Of a stretch of 41,501 nt of DNA, positions 22,563 to 30,996 are shown in pieces; the first letter of the stretch is position 1; each line of letters opens with the position of its first letter. The position numbers and the translations under genes were made by a program. The DNA is from CAYONQ01 sp964405375 (GTDB taxonomy: Bacteria; Planctomycetota; Phycisphaerae; Sedimentisphaerales; Anaerobacaceae). Below the pieces are notes generated by a model. The model had not been told where the DNA came from, did not search any database, and saw nothing but the letters and a program-made list of their open reading frames with translations. The stretch is from NCBI GenBank assembly GCA_964405375.1, contig CAYONQ010000015.1:1-41501 (forward strand), read 5' to 3'.

Positions 22563-24215
22563 TTAGTGCTTTTTCCGCCAACGGTTATTAGGGCGGTCCA
22601 TATCGGGATAGATGGAGTCAGGGTCGATAACCACATTTCTCAGTTCGTCACCGGTGGCGAAGTGCAGCCGATTGGTTTCTTTTTTCCTATTGACGCGCTG
22701 TCGCAGCTTCTCTTTAGTTTTGGTTTCGGCCTCAACGACTACAGGGAATCCAGCCGTGCCAACCTTAGTGATATCAACTTCCCATCCTCCATCAACCTGC
22801 TTTACACCGGATATGGCATAATCGAGTGTTGCTCTTCCATTGACCCAGTCTGCTACAAACCAGTCAAGTGATTTGCCAAGCGCCTTTTCGCAATAGTTGA
22901 TTAAATCAGCTCCACTGATTAAGGTATCCGCCCGCTCGGCGACCATCTTTCTGATGACACCTTTGAATTTTTCCTGGCCTAAAAGGTCTTCGAGCATTGA
23001 GCAGACGGCATATGCTTTGCCATGTCTCAGTGCCATATTCCAACCAAAGGACCACGGGGCTTCCGCTGTCAGCAGCCCTTCGAGTGGCTGGGACAGAGTG
23101 GTATCGTAACCCCTTCGTTCAGCCTCAAGATAGGCCCACTGTCCTATCGGGCGTTTTGGCCCCTCTATACCACGGTCGACCATGTAGTGACGTTCCATAA
23201 TCATAGCCAAGCCTATGACGGTCCACCCGACGGAATCAGCATAGAGCCCAATGCTTGAGCCAAAATACTGGTGGGGTACTTCATGAGCAATTAACCAGTG
23301 ATACTGCTCTTGTAGTTTATTACTTAGAAAAATGCCGATGATGTTACATGCGGCAGATGCTCCATGCGCTTCATCAGTCAAGCTGCCGACACCAACGATA
23401 TCTAAATGCTGGGTAGGAAATTCTCCATATTCTTTGCGAAGAAATGTAATTACGTCAGCGGTGGCATCAAGCATAGGTTTAACCCAATCTTTAGCTTCGT
23501 CAGGAAGATAGATGTTTAGCTCTACACCTTCTGCGGTGCGTGAGTGCTTTTTCCAGCGAGAGGAACCATAGATGGTAAATCCTCTAACTCGTTCTGCTTT
23601 CAAATGTAAAATCCTGCGACCATTTCCAGCAGGTCTTTCCTTAATGAGTTTTCCGGTAGAAGCTATAGTAAGGCCAACAGGAGCTTCAATTGTCACATCG
23701 TAGTTTGATGGCCTGTCATCATTAAACGACCACCCTCTGGCCGTCTTGGTCATTGCCTTAGGATACCAAGCGTCAAAGGACTGGAAAGGGTCATCTTGAA
23801 GCACAGTCATTTCTTCAGTGATAATTCTTTTGTAGTCCACCTTAAAATGAATTTTAAGTTCTGTTGAATCCCCACTCTTGAGATGTTTTGGGAGGATAAC
23901 GCACATTTGCCCCTTCTCTGACTGCTGCTTGGCAAACTTGAAAGGTTGATAACGCCATTCAAGCTCAACCCCGTTATCATTCTGGACAGAAAGAATTTTT
24001 ATTGAGTCCGAAGAGTCCAAGTTCATATCAAGCCGCAATCTGATATTATCTAAGGCCTCTTTACCAGGGTTGCTATAATGCAAAGTCATCCGCCCGTCTA
24101 ATTGTCCTTTGTCGGTGTCAAGATCGAGTTCAAGTTGGTAAGAATCAGCTTGGGCAAATGCCACCAAACCTGCGACTATACACATCAAACCCGAAACAAT
24201 ACTTTTCTTTGTCAT
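22563..24215 (-). CDS. M1-family (aminopeptidase N-like) secreted protein, divergent active site
   Basis: A 550-residue protein with a signal peptide (SIVSGLMCIVAGLVAFAQA). The N-terminal beta domain and gluzincin catalytic region follow the M1 layout. HEVPHQYFG supplies HExxH. The third zinc ligand expected 19 residues after the second His (NEG in the family) reads VIG here, so the Glu is replaced. The GxMEN exopeptidase motif is also not recognisable upstream (TDEAHGASAACNI instead). It may therefore be catalytically altered or inactive, or use another ligand. AAAGGAT precedes the ATG. It follows the marR gene by 74 nt and may be controlled by it. Confidence 0.75.
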   Translation of the reverse strand: MTKKSIVSGLMCIVAGLVAFAQADSYQLELDLDTDKGQLDGRMTLHYSNPGKEALDNIRLRLDMNLDSSDSIKILSVQNDNGVELEWRYQPFKFAKQQSEKGQMCVILPKHLKSGDSTELKIHFKVDYKRIITEEMTVLQDDPFQSFDAWYPKAMTKTARGWSFNDDRPSNYDVTIEAPVGLTIASTGKLIKERPAGNGRRILHLKAERVRGFTIYGSSRWKKHSRTAEGVELNIYLPDEAKDWVKPMLDATADVITFLRKEYGEFPTQHLDIVGVGSLTDEAHGASAACNIIGIFLSNKLQEQYHWLIAHEVPHQYFGSSIGLYADSVGWTVIGLAMIMERHYMVDRGIEGPKRPIGQWAYLEAERRGYDTTLSQPLEGLLTAEAPWSFGWNMALRHGKAYAVCSMLEDLLGQEKFKGVIRKMVAERADTLISGADLINYCEKALGKSLDWFVADWVNGRATLDYAISGVKQVDGGWEVDITKVGTAGFPVVVEAETKTKEKLRQRVNRKKETNRLHFATGDELRNVVIDPDSIYPDMDRPNNRWRKKH

Positions 24216-24289
24216 TTTTTATCCTTTCAAAATCATTCATATGTGTACTGCTAATATGTAAACTAATTCCTCAAAAAAATTGCTCTCAT

Positions 24290-24787
24290 CTACTCTGATT
24301 TTCTCATTTTCGATTCTTGAGAAAGTTTGCTGCGGATTTTTTCCAGCATCATCATAAGTTTCTTTTGCTCGGCCTGGTTAAGTACAGCCATTATCGCTTC
24401 GACCTCTTTAACGTAAAGGGGGTCAACCCTGGCAAAAAGCCTTCCGCCCCGGCTGGTCAATTTCACAATGTTGTATCTTCTGTCATCCGGCGACGCCGTG
24501 CGGACGACAAGACCTGCTTTTTCCATCCGGTCGATAAGAGATGTAACGTTTGCCCGGTTGACAAGCATCATATCGCTTAGCTGCGCCTGGCTAAGCCCCC
24601 CCTCGGGGCCGCTCTGGTGGGCCAACAGCATCATAACGTTGAACTGAACATCCGTCAGGCCGAACCCGCGGAAAAACTCCTCGGCCCTCTTTTTAATCTG
24701 CGAGGCGGTATAGTAAACATTAAGTATCGCCTCGTGCTCCAATATACTAAAGCCCTTCTTTAACCCTAGTTCCTGCTCAAGAGCCAT
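24290..24787 (-). CDS. MarR-family transcriptional regulator
   Basis: A 165-residue protein with the winged-helix layout of MarR. A dimerisation helix comes first (ILNVYYTASQIKKRAEEFF), then the recognition region (GGLSQAQLSDMMLVNRANVTSLIDRMEKAGLV), the wing (RTASPDDRRYNIVKLTSRGGRLF) and a C-terminal helix. It is a small-molecule-responsive DNA-binding repressor in most relatives. AAAGG precedes the ATG. A palindrome between promoter and start (24804-24821) could be its own operator. It heads the run marR, M1-like, small membrane protein, lipase-like. Confidence 0.9.
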   Translation of the reverse strand: MALEQELGLKKGFSILEHEAILNVYYTASQIKKRAEEFFRGFGLTDVQFNVMMLLAHQSGPEGGLSQAQLSDMMLVNRANVTSLIDRMEKAGLVVRTASPDDRRYNIVKLTSRGGRLFARVDPLYVKEVEAIMAVLNQAEQKKLMMMLEKIRSKLSQESKMRKSE

Positions 24788-24803
24788 AACAAACCTTTCA
24801 TTT

Positions 24804-24860
24804 ATCCCGACTTGTCGGGATTGTTTATATGTATATTATACACAAGCACACAATTGTCAA
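24804..24860 (-). promoter_or_regulatory. marR promoter with possible operator palindrome
   Basis: On the minus strand, -35 TTGACA (24855-24860) and -10 TAATAT (24833-24838) are 16 bp apart. ATCCCGAC/GTCGGGAT (24804-24821), an 8-bp perfect inverted repeat, lies in the early leader, where a MarR dimer could repress transcription. It could instead be another dispersed hairpin. Confidence 0.5.
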
Positions 24861-24897
24861 ACCATTTCTCCAAAAAAATAACCCCGCACCAAAGTAA

Positions 24898-24999
24898 ATT
24901 CAAAAATTAAAAGTTAAAAATCAAAATTGCGGAATCCGCCTTCGGCGGATGACTTCCTAAATTTTGCACTTTACATTTTGCATTTTAACCTTTCAAATA
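24898..24999 (-). repeat. Family-D element, copy 2 (inverted)
   Basis: The reverse complement matches the arms of copies 1 and 3 (AGGAAGTC ... TTCCGCAATTTTGATTTTTA). The central stem ATCCGCC/GGCGGAT (24934-24950) has a different sequence from the other copies. It ends 5 nt before the psd ATG. Confidence 0.8.
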
Positions 25000-25004
25000 C
25001 GCCT

Positions 25005-25775
25005 ATGAGAATCCCGCTGACCAAATACGGCTGGCCACAGGTGGCTATCTTGCCCACAATAGTGATTATAGCTATGGTCGGCTGTTTGCTAATCGGGCTC
25101 ACCCCGTTAGAAGTTGACCCCGATGCGGTCGGGACTGGTAATTCACTTCTAACGGGGCGAGTGTTTTTATCCCTCTGGACCATCATTTCGATAGAGGTTA
25201 TCCTGGCTATCATCCTGATATGGTCTCTGGCGTTCTTCCGCGACCCCTATCGGCTTCCTCCCATAGATAAAAAACTACTGCTGGCGCCGGCTGACGGCAA
25301 AATAACCAACATCGAGACAATAGAAGAAAACGACTTCATCCCGCTCCTCGGAGGGGCGGGGTTCATCGGCGGACCGGCACTTCGCGTGGGAATATTCCTG
25401 AGCATCTTTGATGCGCACATTAACCGCTCCCCCTGCGATGCAAAAGTCGAAAAGGTTACATACAAAAAAGGCAGGTTCAAAAACGCCGCCAATCCAAATT
25501 CGGCTAAAGTTAACGAGTCCAACAACCTGTACCTGGTCAGAACCGACAGCCCGAACGACCGGCTGATTGTCCGGCAAATCAGCGGTGCAATTGCCCGCCG
25601 GATCGTCTGCCAAGCAACCAGCGGACAGAATTTAACCTGCGGTGAGAAATTCGGAATGATAAAATTTGGCTCCAGAACCGAACTATACGTGCCCGCTAAT
25701 GAGAATACAAAGTGTCTGGTCAAAATAGGGGACAAAGTCAAGGCCGGCCTGACGCCGCTCGTAAGATACAAATAA
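25005..25775 (+). CDS. psd: Phosphatidylserine decarboxylase proenzyme (short, archaeal-type)
   Basis: 256 residues from ATG 25005; an upstream frame opening at 24927 only reads through the family-D element. Two hydrophobic N-terminal segments (VAILPTIVIIAMVGCLLIG and LWTIISIEVILAIILIWSLAF) precede FFRDPYR. The body has RVGIFLSIFDAHINRSP and the self-cleavage site MIKFGSRTELYVP, where Gly-Ser processing makes the pyruvoyl group. It converts phosphatidylserine to phosphatidylethanolamine. Two palindromic elements are in frame: family B (25102-25157, residues 33-51, between the membrane segments) and family A (25340-25360, residues 112-119, before the RVGIF strand). No Shine-Dalgarno site is visible. 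pssA follows. Confidence 0.93.
   Translation: MRIPLTKYGWPQVAILPTIVIIAMVGCLLIGLTPLEVDPDAVGTGNSLLTGRVFLSLWTIISIEVILAIILIWSLAFFRDPYRLPPIDKKLLLAPADGKITNIETIEENDFIPLLGGAGFIGGPALRVGIFLSIFDAHINRSPCDAKVEKVTYKKGRFKNAANPNSAKVNESNNLYLVRTDSPNDRLIVRQISGAIARRIVCQATSGQNLTCGEKFGMIKFGSRTELYVPANENTKCLVKIGDKVKAGLTPLVRYK
25102..25157. repeat. Family-B palindromic element inside psd
   Basis: CCCCGTTAGAAGT (25102-25114) and ACTTCTAACGGGG (25145-25157) are perfect 13-bp arms around 30 bp. In frame in the loop between two membrane segments. Confidence 0.85.
25340..25360. repeat. Family-A palindromic element inside psd
   Basis: CCCGCTCCTC facing GAGGGGCGGG (one mismatch). Encodes the PLLGGAG segment. Confidence 0.8.
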
Positions 25776-25879
25776 CAAATATCAAAATGTAAATATCAAA
25801 ATGCAAAACTAAGGAAGTCGTTGCCACAAAGTGGCAACTCCACAATTTTGATTTTTTATTTTTAATTTTTGATTTTCTA
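25776..25879 (+). repeat. Family-D element, copy 3
   Basis: It starts at the base after the psd stop and ends 3 nt before the pssA ATG, so it fills the whole psd-pssA spacer. The arms match copies 1 and 2 (AAGGAAGTC ... TCCACAATTTTGATTTTT). The central stem GTTGCCAC/GTGGCAAC (25820-25838) is again a different sequence. Confidence 0.8.
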
Positions 25880-25882
25880 AAG

Positions 25883-26845
25883 ATGCCTATATTAAGAACT
25901 CAGGCTGCCAAAGAAAACCTGCTGCGGCGGGTGCGAAAGCAACGGCTAAAGTACATCACTATCCTGCCGTCGCTGATAACTATACTAAACGGCGTATGTG
26001 GCTTTGCGGCCATCGGCTTCGCCAGTAAAGGCGCTACTGTCGGCATCGAGCAGTTCTCTTATCACCAGCTGCAACTGCCCTACTTTGCGATGGCCGGCTA
26101 TATGATACTGCTGGCAATGCTCGCAGACGTGCTTGACGGCCGGCTCGCACGAATGGCAAAGAGCACATCCAGTTTCGGCGGCCAGCTCGACTCGCTCTGT
26201 GATATAATCAGCTTCGGCGTGGCGCCTGCATTTTTAATGCTCAAAATTATGGAATACAAATTAGCCGGGCTGGCTGAACTCAATCCTGCCATTGAAAACC
26301 TCCTCCAGCGCTTCATCTGGTTAGCAGCAGCGGCATACATAAGCTGTGCGGCCATCCGACTGGCAAGGTTCAACGTCGAAAATGAGCAGGACGAATCCGC
26401 ACATATGAGTTTTGTAGGCCTGCCAACCCCCGCAGCAGCAGGGGTGGTGGTCAGTCTCGTAATATTCCACCAGGAAACCCTGCTCCAGTTGTCAGACAAG
26501 AATACAAATGTGTATCTTATCTGCGAAAATGCCATCATTTACGCCCTGCCCTTTTTACTTCTGGCAACAGCAGCGTTAATGGTCAGTAGAATTCGATATC
26601 CGCACGTCCTGAACCAGTACATAAAGGGCAAAAAGCCCTTCGCACATCTCATAAGAGTATTACTGTTCCTCGCCCTTGTTATCTGGAGCAGGCAGGCAGC
26701 TCTCGTACTAATTTTCTGCGGATTTGCGGCAAGCGGTTTTACGAAATGGCTTTACTACAGTGTGATTCGTAAGAAAGGCACCCTCACAGGGCATCTTACC
26801 CAGCCGCCTCTGATGGCTGTCGATGATGCGGATAGCTCTCCGTAA
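25883..26845 (+). CDS. pssA: CDP-diacylglycerol-serine O-phosphatidyltransferase
   Basis: A 320-residue integral membrane enzyme. The CDP-alcohol phosphotransferase motif DG-x2-AR-x8-G-x3-D-x3-D is complete: DVLDGRLARMAKSTSSFGGQLDSLCD (about residues 80-105). About seven or eight hydrophobic segments follow the class-II PssA layout (e.g. ITILNGVCGFAAIGFAS, AAAYISCAAIRLARFN). It makes phosphatidylserine from CDP-diacylglycerol and serine, feeding psd upstream. The start ATG 25883 directly follows a family-D element and has no clear Shine-Dalgarno site. Confidence 0.94.
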   Translation: MPILRTQAAKENLLRRVRKQRLKYITILPSLITILNGVCGFAAIGFASKGATVGIEQFSYHQLQLPYFAMAGYMILLAMLADVLDGRLARMAKSTSSFGGQLDSLCDIISFGVAPAFLMLKIMEYKLAGLAELNPAIENLLQRFIWLAAAAYISCAAIRLARFNVENEQDESAHMSFVGLPTPAAAGVVVSLVIFHQETLLQLSDKNTNVYLICENAIIYALPFLLLATAALMVSRIRYPHVLNQYIKGKKPFAHLIRVLLFLALVIWSRQAALVLIFCGFAASGFTKWLYYSVIRKKGTLTGHLTQPPLMAVDDADSSP

Positions 26846-26862
26846 GGAGTCCATAGGACTAC
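26841..26862. repeat. TCCGTAAGGAGTCC hairpin-type repeat at the pssA end
   Basis: The 14-mer at 26842-26855 recurs in inverse orientation at about 38415-38428, with a looser version (GGACGCCTTACGG) near 5701. It overlaps the pssA stop codon. GTCCATAGGAC next to it is also palindromic. Confidence 0.5.
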
Positions 26863-26909
26863 CACAGGTATTATACAGCAAGATGACAGCATCTAATCGC
26901 AGCGCTTAA

Positions 26910-27779
26910 CTACGAACCCTGCGACTCTCTGCGAAACGCAAACGCCGGCTGCATATCCTGCTGCTTGGCGCTGGACTGGTTTATCTGATAATACCGTTCG
27001 ACAACGCTGCACAATCGCTGCAGAATGCCCCGGCCTTCCGGGCTCGCCTCCAATCCCACAATCTGTAGCCCCAGGCAGGCACTTTTGCCGTCCGCTGTCG
27101 GCAAGACGCTCCTAATCTGAGCACTAAGCATCAACGGCGTCTCGTAAGGCATAGGCGTAAATCGCAGCCCGATAAACTGTCCCCTTTTGAGTTCCGACCC
27201 CTTTACGGCATCAACTGCAATCTGCGCACCACCGGCGGAAATATCAACCAGCCGACCCTCCCAATAATCAGCAGGCATCGCCCGACGGTCATCAGAACCA
27301 CTGTCTTGTGACCCAGCCGCACGGCAGCTCTCCGTCTTACAATCTCCAGCAAGATGCCACCCGCGGCGATGCCACAGCATCACATTTACCTTCAGCGTCC
27401 GGGGGACATTAACACGAAAATAGCTCCTTCTCTCCACCACCTCGATCCGATCCGGCACGGCAAGCACTATCTTTCCACCGCTCCCCGAATTCAGTGATGG
27501 CTTAAGAGCCGTTACAGACGTGTCAAAAATAAACTTGCCGTATCCATACTTCAGCGATATGCCGACCGGCTGGTCAATCCGTATATCCACCGGTTGCGGC
27601 CTCTTCTCCGCCAAGACCTGGACATCCAGCCGATTGGCTCCAAGCTCCGTCAGCTGCACCTTCGCAACGTGCCATTTCCCCCCGACCAGATAGGACATAA
27701 TGGCAGGTGTCTTCTTCTCAATAATTTTCTCTAAAATCTCCCTCGGCTCGGCCCCACGCAGCATCATTACTTCATTCAT
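26910..27779 (-). CDS. PilZ-domain c-di-GMP-binding protein
   Basis: About 289 residues from ATG 27779, which has GGGAG 7 nt upstream; the longer frame to 27797 starts with TTG. An N-terminal YcgR-like beta region (about 10-120) precedes the PilZ domain, which has the c-di-GMP motif RRSYFRV (RxxxR, about 120) and, after an unusually long polar insert (KTESCRAAGSQDSGSDDRR), VDISAGGAQI (D/NxSxxG). A flexible tail follows. It probably adjusts motility, adhesion or envelope activity in response to c-di-GMP. It is a single gene convergent with pssA. Confidence 0.82.
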   Translation of the reverse strand: MNEVMMLRGAEPREILEKIIEKKTPAIMSYLVGGKWHVAKVQLTELGANRLDVQVLAEKRPQPVDIRIDQPVGISLKYGYGKFIFDTSVTALKPSLNSGSGGKIVLAVPDRIEVVERRSYFRVNVPRTLKVNVMLWHRRGWHLAGDCKTESCRAAGSQDSGSDDRRAMPADYWEGRLVDISAGGAQIAVDAVKGSELKRGQFIGLRFTPMPYETPLMLSAQIRSVLPTADGKSACLGLQIVGLEASPEGRGILQRLCSVVERYYQINQSSAKQQDMQPAFAFRRESQGS

Positions 27780-28101
27780 AATCAGCTCCCATCGCAAAAC
27801 TGGTTTCTACTTCAAAAAACGCTTAACAATCCGGAAGCTGCGCTCCCGTTCCCTACCTAAATATATATAAATAATTTCGCAATAAGCAAAATCACCCACA
27901 GCTTAAATCTGCTATGGTTGTCATTTCGCTACTTGCTGCAAAACAAAAGTCCCATAATTGCAGTCTTTTTAGCCCTGCCACAAGCAGCCAAAAAACCACA
28001 GAGATGCAAAAATTAACCTCAAAAAAACTAAAAGCCGTCGAATTTGAACTTCTACAGCTTTTCGCTTTACGTTTTTCACTTTTCAGCTATCCTCTACGTA
28101 T
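27780..28101. other. Divergent intergenic region
   Basis: AT-rich, with no gene or strong motif. It should carry the outward promoters of the PilZ gene and of the membrane-anchored gene at 28102. Confidence 0.4.
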
Positions 28102-29460
28102 ATGGATAAAACTGGCAAAATGAAAAAATATGCAGCGGACAAAATAGCCCTTCTGGGCGCCTTTATCGTCGCCCTGCTGATTGCCCGTTTCATAATCGCC
28201 TCAAGGTCTGCCATCGTGCTTTCAGGGCCGATAAAATTACCGAACGGCGGCCTATCGGTATCAATGCCGACTGGAAACGGCTGGCAAAGCGACAAACAAT
28301 GGAGGTATGAGGAAAATGGCTTCACCTTAAGTAGCTTTTTCGCCCCCGGCTCCGGCAGCGTAACAACTCTCACTCGCTGTCGATACCTGTTGGCTGCTAC
28401 AAAGACCACTGCGGATACGATTTTGGGGCAAATGGCCTCCGACGTTGATGGGGTGATTGAAAAAACAGACCAAATCCCCACAGGCGAAATCTCTGTCGAT
28501 TGGGCACATATAAAAAACAAAAAAAACCTGCTCGAAGTGTTCTTTGGCACCGTTCGGCTGCCGGACAACCGCCGGCTCGACATTGAAGTCCACCAGACCA
28601 CCGGCGATGCAGGCTTGGCCGAGCAGGCCTTCAAACAAATCGCTAACAGCATAATATTCAAAGGCAACCAATTGCTCAAGGCCGGCAGTAAAATCGTCTC
28701 AGAAATCAAAACCAAAGGACTGGATAACCTCCTCCACGACAAAAACCAGCAGACCCTTTTCCTGATTAAAGACACAGCAAAACAACCCATCGGATTTACA
28801 ATGGACACACGCACCGACTCCGACAAAAACGCCCAACCTAATATACAGGCGGCAAGTTTTTATTACTTCCGGGGCCGATTTCCTCAGGAACAGGCATCTT
28901 TTCTTAAAAGCAGCAATAACCTTGGCGAGTTCACCTGGAAAAGCGAAACCACCAGCTTGACCGACAGAAGCAACTCCGAGCTCTCCCTCGATAAAACCGG
29001 CATTATGACCGTCAGGCAATCTAACGCACCCGCCCGGGAAAAAAATTACCAGCTAAGTACCGCCGCAATACCGGACATATTCCTTGACCTGCTTTTCAGC
29101 CAAATGCTCGACAGCAATTATAAGAAAATCATCGTGGATACAATCGGCGCCGAAGGGAAAATCACCCCCGTGCTCATCTCCAGAATCGAACCCGAAGACA
29201 TCGCCCCGCCGCCCACAACAAACAGATATGAGGAAAAGGCCCTATATGTACTGGATATGGAGCTTTTAGACGGGCGGGGCTTCTCCGAAAGAGTATATCT
29301 TGACAAACAAAAACAAATTTCAAAAATACTACTGCAGCACAGGGCAGTGTACCTTCTTGAGCGTACTAACCCAGAAACTATATTAAGACAATTTCCTGAA
29401 CGTGCCGACTGGCTCTTACAAAACTATGGAATATGGGAACAAAATCAACAACGGCTCTAA
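28102..29460 (+). CDS. Membrane-anchored protein of unknown function
   Basis: A 452-residue protein. One N-terminal membrane segment (IALLGAFIVALLIARFIIA, about residues 15-33) is followed by a large exported or cytoplasmic beta-rich region; the rest has no further membrane segments. I recognise no family. The region around KLPNGGLSVSMPTGNGW and the paired segments (TTLTRCRYLLAATK, IEVHQTTGDAGLAEQAFKQIANSI) resemble a repeated sandwich fold but match nothing I can name. The start could be 28102 or 28120. It lies 63 nt upstream of purB on the same strand. Confidence 0.7.
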   Translation: MDKTGKMKKYAADKIALLGAFIVALLIARFIIASRSAIVLSGPIKLPNGGLSVSMPTGNGWQSDKQWRYEENGFTLSSFFAPGSGSVTTLTRCRYLLAATKTTADTILGQMASDVDGVIEKTDQIPTGEISVDWAHIKNKKNLLEVFFGTVRLPDNRRLDIEVHQTTGDAGLAEQAFKQIANSIIFKGNQLLKAGSKIVSEIKTKGLDNLLHDKNQQTLFLIKDTAKQPIGFTMDTRTDSDKNAQPNIQAASFYYFRGRFPQEQASFLKSSNNLGEFTWKSETTSLTDRSNSELSLDKTGIMTVRQSNAPAREKNYQLSTAAIPDIFLDLLFSQMLDSNYKKIIVDTIGAEGKITPVLISRIEPEDIAPPPTTNRYEEKALYVLDMELLDGRGFSERVYLDKQKQISKILLQHRAVYLLERTNPETILRQFPERADWLLQNYGIWEQNQQRL

Positions 29461-29523
29461 AAATCTAATTAACCTATACCGGACAAACTCTTAAAGTCAC
29501 GAACAACGAAAAGAGAGCAAAAA

Positions 29524-30963
29524 ATGACAAACTCAAAACTCAAAACTAAATATGCAAGTCCGCTTGTCGCCAGAAACGCCTCGAAAGAAATGGCTGAGCT
29601 ATTCGGTGCCCAGAAAAAATTCGGCACCTGGCGAAAACTCTGGCTGGAGCTGGCGAAGGCACAAAAAAAACTCGGGCTTGACACAAAACAAGTCCAGATA
29701 GACCAGATGGCCAAACACCTTGACGATATTGACTTTAACAAAGCTGCCCGCTACGAAACCAAGTTCCGCCACGACGTGATGGCCCACATCCACACCTTTG
29801 CCGACGCAGCACCGAAGGCCGCCCCCATTATCCATCTCGGCGCCACCAGTTGTTTCGTAACCGATAACGCCGATTTGATAATTATGCGGGACGCCCTGCA
29901 ACTAACTGTGGGCAAATTAGCGGCGGCAATAAACCTGCTGGCCAAGTTCGCAAAGAAGCATCGCTCGCTGCCAACATTGGGCTTTACACACTTTCAGCCC
30001 GCCCAGCTAACAACCGTCGGCAAAAGGGCGACTCTGTGGTGCTATGAGTTCGTAATGGACGCCCACGAAATCGAACATCGGCTCGATACATTACCCTTCA
30101 GAGGGGTCAAAGGCACCACCGGCACTCAGGCCTCGTTCCTGACGCTCTTCGACGGCAGCCATAATAAAGTTAAACAGCTAGACAAAATTATCGCCGCTGC
30201 GTTTGGCTTCAAAAAAATCTGCGCCGTAACCGGCCAGACATATCAGCGAAAAATCGACACCCTTATCGTAAATACGCTTGCTTCAATCGCACAGTCGGCA
30301 CACAAACTATGCAACGACCTTAGGCTGCTCGCAAATCTAAAGGAGATTGAAGAGCCCTTCGAGAAATCCCAGGTCGGCTCTTCCGCAATGGCCTACAAAA
30401 GAAACCCGATGCGTGCAGAAAGGGCAACCGCCCTTAGCAGATTAGTATTGAGCTTGGCCTCCAGCCCGCCGATGACCGCATCCGAACAGTGGTTCGAAAG
30501 AACACTCGATGACTCAGCCAATAGAAGGGTAGTCATCCCGGAGGCATTTTTAGCCGTTGACGGAATCCTCGAAATCCTCATCAATGTCGCAGGCGCGCTG
30601 GTCGTCTATCCGAAAGTAATAGCAGCCCATGTTGCTGCGGAGCTGCCTTTTATGGCCACCGAAAACATCCTGATGGCAGCGGTCAGGTGTGGCGGAGATA
30701 GACAGAAACTACACGAGAAAATTAGGCAGCACTCACACGCAGCAGCAGAACAAGTGAAAAAATTCGGCAGGCCAAACGACCTACTCGAACGCCTTAAAGC
30801 CGATGCCACCTTCAAAAAAGTCGATTTCAAAAAAGTATTAGACTCAAAAAGCTACGTCGGCAGAGCCCCGCAGCAGGTCGATGAATTCACAAGAGACATC
30901 ATAACACCAATTCGCAGAAAATACCGCAAAGAGCTAAACAAAACTGTAGAACTTAATGTGTAA
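29524..30963 (+). CDS. purB: Adenylosuccinate lyase
   Basis: A 479-residue enzyme of the fumarase/aspartase superfamily with the signature GSSAMAYKRNPMRAE (flexible catalytic loop, Ser in GSS), HLGATSCFVTDNADL near residue 100, and GFTHFQPAQLTTVGKRA (His) near 160. It cleaves SAICAR and adenylosuccinate in purine synthesis. The length and TSCFVTDNAD segment resemble the longer animal-like ADSL group rather than the ~430-residue bacterial form. It is followed 33 nt later by pyrE, pairing purine and pyrimidine synthesis. Confidence 0.96.
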   Translation: MTNSKLKTKYASPLVARNASKEMAELFGAQKKFGTWRKLWLELAKAQKKLGLDTKQVQIDQMAKHLDDIDFNKAARYETKFRHDVMAHIHTFADAAPKAAPIIHLGATSCFVTDNADLIIMRDALQLTVGKLAAAINLLAKFAKKHRSLPTLGFTHFQPAQLTTVGKRATLWCYEFVMDAHEIEHRLDTLPFRGVKGTTGTQASFLTLFDGSHNKVKQLDKIIAAAFGFKKICAVTGQTYQRKIDTLIVNTLASIAQSAHKLCNDLRLLANLKEIEEPFEKSQVGSSAMAYKRNPMRAERATALSRLVLSLASSPPMTASEQWFERTLDDSANRRVVIPEAFLAVDGILEILINVAGALVVYPKVIAAHVAAELPFMATENILMAAVRCGGDRQKLHEKIRQHSHAAAEQVKKFGRPNDLLERLKADATFKKVDFKKVLDSKSYVGRAPQQVDEFTRDIITPIRRKYRKELNKTVELNV

Positions 30964-30996
30964 ACTCTACACTCGTCTATAATTGAGGCGTGAGAA

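Noticed and set aside
24804..24821. Intrinsic terminator upstream of marR
   Set aside because: The palindrome lies between the marR promoter and start codon and has no adequate T-tract, so an operator or dispersed hairpin is more likely.
24927..25004. Longer psd start at 24927
   Set aside because: The added residues are encoded by the family-D repeat, with no homologous sequence, and the hydrophobic N-terminus begins properly at 25005.
27914..28123. 69-codon open frame before the unknown membrane-anchored gene
   Set aside because: No ribosome site, composition like non-coding DNA, and it overlaps the start of the real gene.
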